Made by a program: the position numbers and the translations under genes. Under the pieces are notes generated by a model, which saw nothing but the letters and a program-made list of their open reading frames with translations, made no database searches and was not told where the DNA came from. This document shows positions 32,912 to 40,398 of a stretch of 64,000 bases of DNA, piece by piece. Source of the DNA: Alphaproteobacteria bacterium (GTDB lineage Bacteria; Pseudomonadota; Alphaproteobacteria; Micavibrionales; Micavibrionaceae); the NCBI GenBank assembly GCA_009995595.1, contig JAACPE010000002.1, positions 62,001 through 126,000 of the forward strand. Reading direction: 5' to 3'. Position 1 is the stretch's first letter. Each line of letters starts with the position of its first letter.

Positions 32912-34091
32912 AGTTTTGTTCTCTTATGCCGTTTAGGGTTTCATACAAATCCATAAGCATTGTTACATTGTGCTGAATGTTAAAAGGAGAAGATTCAATT
33001 TGCGCGAGTGCACGACCCCTATCAATTCCAGTCGTCTGTAAGCGTTCTAAAATTATTTTCTCCCAATTATCTTCATTATTGTCTAAAGGTAAAAACTCAA
33101 CCGCCCCTTCAACAACCTCAACCTCATACGGCAATGTATCAGACACTAAACAACGAAGGCCTGCGGCCTGCGCCTCAACAACTGCAAGGCCAAGCCCCTC
33201 AAACAAGGAAGGAAAAACAAATAAATCCATGGCCGACAAGACATTAGAAATATCGCCACGCGTCCCAGTAAAAGTCACGCGTCCCTCTAATCCAGACGTC
33301 CGCACTTTATCAATCATGCGCTCTTTTAAAGGACCATCGCCTACAAGAAGGAGATGAAGGCGCATATTTTTCTTCGACAAAGTAATAAAGCGATCAATTA
33401 GAAATTCATGATTTTTTTCAAAATGAAACCCGCCAACATGTCCAATCACATCAGCTTTTTCAGGAATGCCCAATTCTGTACGGATTTCTTTTTTAGATTT
33501 CATTTTTTTAAAAGGCTCTAAATCAATGCCGCAATACATAACATTCCACCGGGGATCATTTTTCCATTTATCGCCAAACAGAGATTTGGCGGCATCGCCA
33601 CTGGCCGCCAGTCCGTAAGTTGCTGTTTTTGAGAGAACTTTTTTCATGCTCTTAATGTAAAGCTGTTTCAAAAAAGATTTATCGCGTGTCGCTTTGCGCC
33701 TATCCGTATGACTATGGACAATACGCACAGGAACATTTGCTCTTGCGGCCTGCATTAAAACGAGGCCGCTTAATGTATAAGGATGTGCATGAACGATATC
33801 ATAATTATTTTTCTCCAAAACCTCTTTAAGGCCTCTCAAGAAAGCTCCCTTATTACTCGGGTGCGGACAGGCCAATAAATTACCGCCTAGCGCTTTTATT
33901 TCTTTGTCATAAAATCCTTCTTCGTCCTTGATTGTTAAAAAATCAAGCTGAAAACGGTTGCGATCGATACGGCGCAGTACATTCATGAGCCAAGTTTCAG
34001 TTCCCCGCGCATGCATAGTGAAGGCTACGTGCAAAATTCTGAGGGGTCTTTGGGATGGTTTCCCATCTGGGCTATTTTTATCTTGGGTCAT
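32901..34091 (-). CDS. glycosyltransferase family 4 (GT-B fold)
   Basis: This 396-residue protein has an N-terminal acceptor domain (R-G-T-E-T-W-L-M-N-V-L-R near residue 33) and a C-terminal nucleotide-sugar domain with H-V-G-G-F-H-F-E-K-N-H, L-L-L-V-G-D-G-P-L and P-S-L-F-E-G-L-G-L-A-V-V-E-A-Q-A. The last is the family E-x7-E motif. It resembles EpsF-type enzymes of exopolysaccharide or O-antigen synthesis. Its start codon is only about 20 bases from that of the divergent GT2 gene. Confidence 0.9.
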   Translation of the reverse strand: MTQDKNSPDGKPSQRPLRILHVAFTMHARGTETWLMNVLRRIDRNRFQLDFLTIKDEEGFYDKEIKALGGNLLACPHPSNKGAFLRGLKEVLEKNNYDIVHAHPYTLSGLVLMQAARANVPVRIVHSHTDRRKATRDKSFLKQLYIKSMKKVLSKTATYGLAASGDAAKSLFGDKWKNDPRWNVMYCGIDLEPFKKMKSKKEIRTELGIPEKADVIGHVGGFHFEKNHEFLIDRFITLSKKNMRLHLLLVGDGPLKERMIDKVRTSGLEGRVTFTGTRGDISNVLSAMDLFVFPSLFEGLGLAVVEAQAAGLRCLVSDTLPYEVEVVEGAVEFLPLDNNEDNWEKIILERLQTTGIDRGRALAQIESSPFNIQHNVTMLMDLYETLNGIREQNYAA

Positions 34092-34112
34092 TATGATACA
34101 ACTTATTCCACT

Positions 34113-34922
34113 ATGAGCGATTTACAAAAATCTATTTGTTATCTTATTTGCGTCTATAACGATCAGCAAGGATTAGAATCAACCCTTCGTTCTGTTTTTA
34201 GAGACGCGCCGCTCGCCGATATTCTGATTGTGGATGATGGGAGCACACCACCTATGGTTATCCCTGATGCACCTAAAGGTTACAGAATTCTGCATTTACC
34301 ACTAGAGCGTAATATTGGCCTTATTGGGGCGTTAAATGCAGGTATAAAATATATTATTGAAAAAGATTATATTTATACCGCCCGTCTTGATGCTGGAGAT
34401 ACCGTTAATGAAGGACGTTTAAAAGCGCAATTCGAGTACCTCGAAAAGCATCCGAGCATTGGGATTGTTGGCACGCAAGTTCGCGCCTTTGACAAGAAGA
34501 CTGGCGAAACCCTATTCCATTTCAACAACCCAACCCACCCCAAAGTTGTTAGTCGCCGCCTTAAGGTAAAAAACTGCCTTGCCCACCCTTCGGTTATGAT
34601 ACGGACACAGGCATTTGCAATTTCTGGCCCTTATGATCCCTCTTATAAATATGCCGAAGATTATGAAATGTGGCGACGCATTGAAAAGTTTTTTGGTGCA
34701 GCAAATTTAAAGCAAACCTATGTGAACAAAGAAATTTCTCCACATCAAATGACTGCGCTTAATCGTAAAGGAAGCACGCTTTCTAAACTAAGAGCGCAGA
34801 TTAAATATTTCAAATTTTTTAATCTCTGGTGCTGGATCGGCGTTTTACGCTCTCTTATTGCCCTTATCATCCCGCGCAAGCTTTGGAAAATTTTGCGCTC
34901 TAACTTATCGATAGCTAAATGA
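34113..34922 (+). CDS. glycosyltransferase family 2 (GT-A fold)
   Basis: This 269-residue enzyme has the GT2 start I-C-Y-L-I-C-V-Y-N-D-Q, D-I-L-I-V-D-D-G-S, N-I-G-L-I-G-A-L-N-A-G and the metal-binding-type D-A-G-D. I chose the ATG at 34113 because translation further upstream (from 34011) would run through the divergent GT4 coding region and add an unrelated extension. It overlaps the downstream sulfotransferase gene by four bases (ATGA). Confidence 0.9.
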   Translation: MSDLQKSICYLICVYNDQQGLESTLRSVFRDAPLADILIVDDGSTPPMVIPDAPKGYRILHLPLERNIGLIGALNAGIKYIIEKDYIYTARLDAGDTVNEGRLKAQFEYLEKHPSIGIVGTQVRAFDKKTGETLFHFNNPTHPKVVSRRLKVKNCLAHPSVMIRTQAFAISGPYDPSYKYAEDYEMWRRIEKFFGAANLKQTYVNKEISPHQMTALNRKGSTLSKLRAQIKYFKFFNLWCWIGVLRSLIALIIPRKLWKILRSNLSIAK

Positions 34923-35764
34923 CACTTCCCAATTTCATCGGATTAGGTGTACAAAAAGGAGGCACATCGTGGCTTCACGCTCAGCTCGCAGAACACCCCG
35001 AGGTTTACGTGCCTCAATCACGAAAAGAAATTCATTATTTTGATTGGTATTTCGAGCGCGGTATTAATTGGTATCAAAAATGGTTTCCAAAAGATGCTTC
35101 CAAATATAAAGCAGTGGGAGAAATAACACCTGAATATTTATATTTTGAAGATGTCCTCCCCCGTATCAAACAAACAGTGCCCGATGCCAAATTTATTATA
35201 ATCTTGCGTCATCCCGTCAAACGCGCCTTTTCTCATTATCAGATGATTTTCCAAAGTGGTGATGGTTTTAACTACAAAGATTTTAATGATTTCATGGAAA
35301 ATCACCCCCATGGCTTTAAGCGCGGCCTTTATGCCAGTCAGATCCAACGCTGGTTTGAGGCTTTTAATCCTGATAAATTTCTTATTCTTTATTCTGAGGA
35401 ACTTTCGTCGAGCGACTATGAAACAAAGGAAACATTTAAAAAGATAGGCCTGTTTTTAGATATTAACCCAGATTTATTCAATTTAAAAAATGCACAAAAA
35501 CGTGTTGGAAAAGCACGTTCTATACCCAAAAATCCTAAATTAATGAAATTCGCACAAACCGTTCGTCAAAAACTAAGGGATTGGGACCTTGATACAATCG
35601 CTTATGGCTTGAAAAAAATAGGAATTACCCGGCAGCTTTTAGTCAGCAAAAAATCAATGCCCGTTTTATCTACTGAAGATAATGAAAAATGGATGAAAGC
35701 TTATAGCGATGATATTCGGCAATTAGAAAAATTACTTAACCGCTCGTTTTCTAATTGGACCTAA
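34919..35764 (+). CDS. sulfotransferase, heparan-sulfate-sulfotransferase-like
   Basis: This 281-residue protein has the PAPS-binding G-V-Q-K-G-G-T-S-W-L near residues 8-17, then R-K-E-I-H-Y-F-D and F-I-I-I-L-R-H-P-V-K-R-A-F-S-H-Y. These are typical of bacterial sulfotransferase domain proteins. It is a different subtype from the minus-strand sulfotransferase. It is coupled to the GT2 gene, so the two may act on the same glycan. Its 3' end overlaps the convergent flippase gene by 33 bases. Confidence 0.88.
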   Translation: MTLPNFIGLGVQKGGTSWLHAQLAEHPEVYVPQSRKEIHYFDWYFERGINWYQKWFPKDASKYKAVGEITPEYLYFEDVLPRIKQTVPDAKFIIILRHPVKRAFSHYQMIFQSGDGFNYKDFNDFMENHPHGFKRGLYASQIQRWFEAFNPDKFLILYSEELSSSDYETKETFKKIGLFLDINPDLFNLKNAQKRVGKARSIPKNPKLMKFAQTVRQKLRDWDLDTIAYGLKKIGITRQLLVSKKSMPVLSTEDNEKWMKAYSDDIRQLEKLLNRSFSNWT

Positions 35765-37048
35765 TGCTGTGCATTGAAGGCCTGTCATTTTAAAAGTCAG
35801 ATAAGATAAAATCATATTCCAAATAATAATACTTGTTGCCGTTGCAATAGCAGCCCCCTCAATACCCATTTGAGGCACTAAAATATAATTAAGAGATACG
35901 TTTATAATAACTGCTATAATAACTGTATAAGCGACTTGTTTCTCATAGCCTGTCAGTGCCATAACTTGGCCAACTTGTCCCATCATCACACTAAATAAAT
36001 TGGCAAAAACCAATATAATAAGTGTAGTCGTAGCGGTAGTATAAATATCGCCAAAAGCAATACTTAATATTTCATCAGGAAAAATAAATAAACAAAGCGC
36101 AACTGGTATAGTAAGCACAAAAACAACCCGACTTGAAAGCGTTAAAATATATTGTAATTGGGCTAATTTACCTTGTGTATATAAACCTGATATACGGGGG
36201 GCGAGAGCATTATTCAGCGCAAATAAAAAGAAAGGGACAAAGGCAGCAAGGCGTGAAGCAACCTTATAGAATCCAGCCGCCTCCTCACCCGCAAGCGCAC
36301 CCACCATAATGATATCAACATGCATATTGGCGATAACAAGGCCCACTGCAAGAATAAACGGAATGGCACTTTTGATCCAGGTCTTATGATCATAAGTTGC
36401 TTTTACCTTTAAGGGCTTAGAGCGGAGCAAACTAAAAATTATAAACAGGATAGCTGTCGCAATAAGACTTAATATATGAAATACAAGTACACCTTGGAGG
36501 GTTAAACCCTCGCCTGAAATATATATTAGGCCTATTAAAACGATAAACAAAAATGGTTGCATCAAAAACTCAAAAAAACGCCCAATGATAACTTTTTTAA
36601 ACCCCCTATAATAAGCGCCATAAAAAAGAAGTATAGAATTTAAAAACAGGACAGATGCGCCAAGCTGATAAAATTTAGCATCCTCCTGCCAAATACTTGG
36701 GGCAATAAAAAAAACTATATTCGAAAGAATAATCGCCCCACCAAAAACCCAGAGCATTGAAAAATTTAAAACACCTTTTAACCGTGCCGTATCCTCAGCA
36801 GCGTCATATTGAGAAATATTGCGGATAATAAATGTTAAAAACCCACCAGTAATTGGTAAGGCTAACAAAACCGTAATAGATATGATAACCGAGTAAAGCC
36901 CAAACTCTTCAGGGGTCATTAAACGTGTCAGCAGAACGAGAATGCCAAATAACAAGACTTGGTTAACAACATTTAGAGCAAAAGTTCCAATGGCGCCTTT
37001 TGTAATATTATGCCCGAGTAAGCTTTTTATCTTTTCTTTTAAAGCCAT
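35732..37048 (-). CDS. oligosaccharide flippase (Wzx/MATE-like polysaccharide transporter)
   Basis: This 438-residue protein has about twelve hydrophobic helices throughout. The N-terminal pattern N-I-T-K-G-A-I-G-T-F-A-L-N-V-V-N-Q and R-L-M-T-P-E-E-F-G-L-Y-S is typical of the polysaccharide synthesis/flippase family (Wzx-like). It would move lipid-linked glycan units across the inner membrane, completing the glycan cluster. It ends one base before mltA in the same direction. Confidence 0.88.
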   Translation of the reverse strand: MALKEKIKSLLGHNITKGAIGTFALNVVNQVLLFGILVLLTRLMTPEEFGLYSVIISITVLLALPITGGFLTFIIRNISQYDAAEDTARLKGVLNFSMLWVFGGAIILSNIVFFIAPSIWQEDAKFYQLGASVLFLNSILLFYGAYYRGFKKVIIGRFFEFLMQPFLFIVLIGLIYISGEGLTLQGVLVFHILSLIATAILFIIFSLLRSKPLKVKATYDHKTWIKSAIPFILAVGLVIANMHVDIIMVGALAGEEAAGFYKVASRLAAFVPFFLFALNNALAPRISGLYTQGKLAQLQYILTLSSRVVFVLTIPVALCLFIFPDEILSIAFGDIYTTATTTLIILVFANLFSVMMGQVGQVMALTGYEKQVAYTVIIAVIINVSLNYILVPQMGIEGAAIATATSIIIWNMILSYLTFKMTGLQCTALGPIRKRAVK

Positions 37049-37049
37049 T

Positions 37050-38213
37050 TTAACGCGGTATCAAAAACCAATAACGCCCCTGTGATTTCATTTTTCCAGC
37101 CATATATTCGGCCTCTGCACCATAACCCCAGAAAAAATCACCACGCACAGGGCCACGTATTGCCCCGCCTGTGTCTTGAGTCACCATAAGGCGTTGCAGA
37201 TTAGGCTCATCCGGTTTAGGGTTTTCCAAATCAACCCAAACCGGCATACCATAAGGAATAAGAGATTGGTCAATCGCCAAAGAGCGCTGCGCCGTTAAAG
37301 AAACACCTTGCCCGCCTACGGGCCCATCTCCATCGAGTTTTCTAAAGAAAACATAGGATTTATTTGTTTCCATGACTTCTTGAGCCTGCTCAGGATTGGC
37401 CTCTAACCACGCCTGTATGGATTGCATTGAAACATCACGCTGCGTTAAATGCCCGCGCTTAACGAGCTCTTTACCAATCGCATAATAAGGATGGCCATTT
37501 TGTCCCGCATATCCTACGCGCATGATGCTTCCATCATCCATAGTGACCATACCAGAGCCTTGTATTTGTATAAAAAACGCATCAACAGGGCTATCAACCC
37601 ATACGAGCACTTTTTCCTGAGACTTGGGTAGTTTGCCCGCGGTTATTTCGGCATGAGTTTCATAGGGTTTTAAATTGCCATTTTGCACGCGCCCTGCAAT
37701 GCGCTGCCCTTTAAGTTCCTCACGAAAATCACCTAGCTGCACCATAACCAAATCATCGGGACGTGCACGTAGGGGGTATTGGTATTTTCCACCGCGTTTC
37801 ATAGAGCCTTTAAGCGCAGATTCATAATAGCCCGTAAAAAGACCCTTTGGATCACTACCACCCAAAGCTACGTAGGGGATGAAATTTTGTTCAAAAAAGG
37901 CACGAATTTCTAAAGCGTTATTCGAATCTATTTTTTCAAATTTACGGCACATAATTTGCCATGATTGGTTTTTACCAAATATTTCTTTTTTACCAAAAGA
38001 GTCTTGTGATCCTCGTTTTAAAATTGGGGCGCATGATTTATTGTAAGCAACAGCAAAATCTTTAAAGTTATCAGCATTCCAATTTGGTAAATCTGAAAAA
38101 GAAGCTTGCTTAATATTTAAGGATTTAGGCGGTGCAGATATCGTTTTTTCTTGTGTTTGCGCACAAGCACTCAAGAATAAAACAGCAAAAAGTGGAAGAA
38201 GCTTTTTATTCAT
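37050..38213 (-). CDS. mltA: membrane-bound lytic murein transglycosylase A
   Basis: This 387-residue lipoprotein has the lipobox L-S-A-C at about residues 15-18. The MltA domain follows with G-L-F-T-G-Y-Y-E, F-F-I-Q-I-Q-G-S-G and V-G-Y-A-G-Q-N-G-H-P-Y, and the 3D domain Q-D-T-G-G-A-I-R-G with its catalytic Asp, then G-D-F-F-W-G. It cleaves peptidoglycan glycan strands. I chose the ATG at 38213, one base after the Tim44-gene stop. The longer ORF from 38294 overlaps that gene and would bury the lipobox. Confidence 0.94.
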   Translation of the reverse strand: MNKKLLPLFAVLFLSACAQTQEKTISAPPKSLNIKQASFSDLPNWNADNFKDFAVAYNKSCAPILKRGSQDSFGKKEIFGKNQSWQIMCRKFEKIDSNNALEIRAFFEQNFIPYVALGGSDPKGLFTGYYESALKGSMKRGGKYQYPLRARPDDLVMVQLGDFREELKGQRIAGRVQNGNLKPYETHAEITAGKLPKSQEKVLVWVDSPVDAFFIQIQGSGMVTMDDGSIMRVGYAGQNGHPYYAIGKELVKRGHLTQRDVSMQSIQAWLEANPEQAQEVMETNKSYVFFRKLDGDGPVGGQGVSLTAQRSLAIDQSLIPYGMPVWVDLENPKPDEPNLQRLMVTQDTGGAIRGPVRGDFFWGYGAEAEYMAGKMKSQGRYWFLIPR

Positions 38214-38214
38214 C

Positions 38215-38949
38215 TTATGTCGCATCCGGCATTGGGCTTTGACCTTCTTCTTCGCCACCCTCACGGGTTTCATAGACCCGCCACGCAGGATCATCTGAGT
38301 TCATTTCACGGCCAAATACCCAAACATCCCGCATCTCTGTAACCTTATCAGGATCTCCAGAAATAATTTTACCTTCCTTATCACGAATAACGCATGTTTC
38401 ATCTGCGGTAAAACGTACAGCGAGGTAAATAATATTTTCTTTTGTTGTCACTTCTGTAATGTCGACTTTGCGCACAGCATGAATATCTGTTTGAACAGTT
38501 TCTCCTGTTTTTTCACGTTCATCAATAGCGTGCTCAAAAGATTTGTAAACACTCGGCGCTAGCAAATCTTCCAGCGTTTCTTTATCACCTTCTGAGAAAG
38601 CTTCAACAATCATAGGAAACGCAAATTTAGCGCCCTCAACAAAATGCCCAAGATCGAGCTTTTTGTCTTTTTTGATCAAATCTTCAAGACGATTTTCTGT
38701 AGTTTTATTTTCAATTGTCGCATAGCGCGGCAAATTAAAAAAGCTTTGCACACTATTACCAAGTGGGACGACGCTTGCCTCTTTTAGCTCGTGTGATTGC
38801 ATCACTTTTTCAAGGCGCTCTTTCTCCTCTTCGGTAAAGATTGACGTTTTTTTAGAGCCCGCATCTTCGTCATGCGTTCCAAGAATGCTACGCAACCAAA
38901 AAATTAAACCTGCAGCTATAAGTGCAAAAAGAAGAATGTCCACTGACAC
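38215..38949 (-). CDS. Tim44/TimA-domain inner-membrane protein
   Basis: This 244-residue protein has an N-terminal membrane helix (about 2-20), a charged linker and a Tim44-like domain (about 100-230) with F-A-F-P-M-I-V-E-A-F-S-E-G-D, L-L-A-P-S-V-Y-K-S-F and V-W-V-F-G-R-E-M. Alphaproteobacterial Tim44 homologues are thought to act in envelope protein handling. The mltA-Tim44-fxsA-secB order is a conserved alphaproteobacterial block. The start is a GTG with AAAGGA upstream. Confidence 0.9.
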   Translation of the reverse strand: MSVDILLFALIAAGLIFWLRSILGTHDEDAGSKKTSIFTEEEKERLEKVMQSHELKEASVVPLGNSVQSFFNLPRYATIENKTTENRLEDLIKKDKKLDLGHFVEGAKFAFPMIVEAFSEGDKETLEDLLAPSVYKSFEHAIDEREKTGETVQTDIHAVRKVDITEVTTKENIIYLAVRFTADETCVIRDKEGKIISGDPDKVTEMRDVWVFGREMNSDDPAWRVYETREGGEEEGQSPMPDAT

Positions 38950-38985
38950 AATATATTTCCTTTATCGTAATAATATAAAAAGACG

Positions 38986-39047
38986 GCTTTATAAGAGAAT
39001 TCTGAGCTTTATTTTATAACCCATGCTCGCTATAAACCTTATAAAGC
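38986..39047. promoter_or_regulatory. inverted repeat in the divergent Tim44-gene/fxsA promoter region
   Basis: GCTTTATAAG (38986-38995) and its exact reverse complement CTTATAAAGC (39038-39047) are separated by 42 bases in the 176-base divergent gap. This could be a regulator-binding pair. No T-run follows, so it is not a terminator. Confidence 0.35.
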
Positions 39048-39125
39048 AGTTTGCACTCAGTTTAAAGACGCAAGGGCTGAAATACACTAAAAACAACACA
39101 AATCTGGTCTTAAAAATTTTTAATC

Positions 39126-39578
39126 ATGCTGTTCTTTGTCTTATTTCTGATTATCCCAATCGCTGAGGTCGCCGTATTTGCAGCGGCGGGTGATGAAATT
39201 GGCATCTTGAATACATTATTATTATGTGTTTTGACAGCTATTATTGGGGGCTATTTGGTTCGAAAACAAGGCCTTGCGACCTTGCTTAGAAGCCAAGAAA
39301 ATATGCGAAACGGTGTTTTACCAATAGATGAAATTCTTGATGGGCTATGTATTATAGTGGCAGGAATTATGCTCTGCACGCCGGGCTTTGTAACTGATAC
39401 TATCGGGTTTTTACTATTAATCCCAATAATACGTACGTTTGTGAAAACATTTTTAATACGTACAGGTAAATTCTCAATACAAGGGGCCTCTGCGCGAACC
39501 ACCCATTCAAATCCTTCCGCCCCTCATGATGCGATAGAAGGGCAATATGAGCGCATAGACCCAAAAAACAAAAATTAA
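39126..39578 (+). CDS. fxsA: FxsA family membrane protein
   Basis: This 150-residue protein shows the FxsA pattern: P-I-A-E-V-A-V-F near residue 11, G-G-Y-L-V-R-K-Q-G, then G-L-C-I-I-V-A-G-I-M-L-C-T-P-G-F-V-T-D-T-I-G-F. It has three to four hydrophobic segments and a polar C-terminal tail. It is an inner-membrane protein known from suppression of phage F exclusion. It is located upstream of secB, as is usual in Alphaproteobacteria. Confidence 0.93.
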   Translation: MLFFVLFLIIPIAEVAVFAAAGDEIGILNTLLLCVLTAIIGGYLVRKQGLATLLRSQENMRNGVLPIDEILDGLCIIVAGIMLCTPGFVTDTIGFLLLIPIIRTFVKTFLIRTGKFSIQGASARTTHSNPSAPHDAIEGQYERIDPKNKN

Positions 39579-39619
39579 ACATATAATCCATTGATAATAT
39601 TGTATAAAAAGGAAAAATA

Positions 39620-40123
39620 ATGACTGATAAGAAAGAAGCCAGCCCAGAAAATATAGGCCAAGTCGCCAATACCCCTATCGTGATTCATGCTCAATATATG
39701 AAAGATCTCTCTTTTGAAAACCCTCACGCTCCACAGACTTTTCAGGGACAGGGTGGCAATCCAGAAATGGATATGAATATTGAAATAGACGTACAGAAAC
39801 TTGAGGATGACAGAAAATCAGAGCTTTATGAGGTTATTTTAAAAATAAATGCGTCCGCAAAACGTGCCGACCAAACGCTTTTTATCGTTGAGCTGGCTTA
39901 TGCTGCGCTGGTATCTGTTAACGCTGATGAGAAACACCATCATCCGCTTTTATTTGTAGAAGTGCCGCACACGATCTTCCCTTATGCACGCCAAATCATT
40001 GCCGATTCAACACAAGGGGGCGGTTATATCCCTCTTTTACTTAATCCAGTTGATTTCAAATCAATGTACTTGCAGCGCTTTGCTGATAAAACGGAAAAAT
40101 CCGCCAAATCACAAAACAAATAA
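39620..40123 (+). CDS. secB: protein-export chaperone SecB
   Basis: This 167-residue cytoplasmic chaperone has family motifs Q-Y-M-K-D-L-S-F-E-N-P, L-F-I-V-E-L-A-Y, E-V-P-H-T-I-F-P-Y-A-R-Q-I-I-A-D-S-T and F-K-S-M-Y-L-Q-R-F. It keeps preproteins export-competent for SecA. The many very large secreted proteins in this window are plausible clients. It has an AAGGAA ribosome site and a terminator 37 bases downstream. In related genomes dnaQ commonly follows, and here 19.6 kb intervene. Confidence 0.96.
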   Translation: MTDKKEASPENIGQVANTPIVIHAQYMKDLSFENPHAPQTFQGQGGNPEMDMNIEIDVQKLEDDRKSELYEVILKINASAKRADQTLFIVELAYAALVSVNADEKHHHPLLFVEVPHTIFPYARQIIADSTQGGGYIPLLLNPVDFKSMYLQRFADKTEKSAKSQNK

Positions 40124-40160
40124 TTTAATTGAATCAAGCAGTTATTAAGATATACTCGTA

Positions 40161-40188
40161 GGGGTAGCCAATTTGGTTACCCCTTTTT
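40161..40188 (+). terminator. Rho-independent terminator after secB
   Basis: The stem GGGGTAGCC (40161-40169) and GGTTACCCC (40175-40183), with one G-T pair, has a 5-base loop and then TTTTT. Confidence 0.85.
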
Positions 40189-40239
40189 GGTTTTAGCGTT
40201 CTGCTATGTAATCCACTACTCAATCACCACACGCGTCCT

Positions 40240-40270
40240 TTGACAGGAATAATCAAAATATCCTTTTAAT
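40240..40270 (+). promoter_or_regulatory. possible promoter of the giant-gene operon
   Basis: A consensus -35 TTGACA (40240-40245) precedes TTTAAT (40265-40270) with a 19-base spacer. It lies in the 210-base gap between the secB terminator and the first giant gene, the only place for this operon's own promoter. The -10 is weak and the spacer long. Confidence 0.3.
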
Positions 40271-40398
40271 ATCAAGAGTCTATTCCTTTAAAAGATGCCT
40301 CAAATTTATAAATTCTTAAGTGTTTCTATTCGATAATGGAAAGATAGGGAATTTGTAAGCAAACAATAAATCGTGATCTTTCCTTAAGAAAGGGAGCG

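Noticed and set aside
34011-34112. Longer start for the GT2 gene at 34011
   Set aside because: It would run through the start of the divergent GT4 gene and add an N-terminus unlike GT2 enzymes. The ATG at 34113 starts directly at the catalytic fold.
38214-38294. Longer start for mltA at 38294
   Set aside because: It overlaps the Tim44-domain gene and places 27 residues before the lipoprotein signal.
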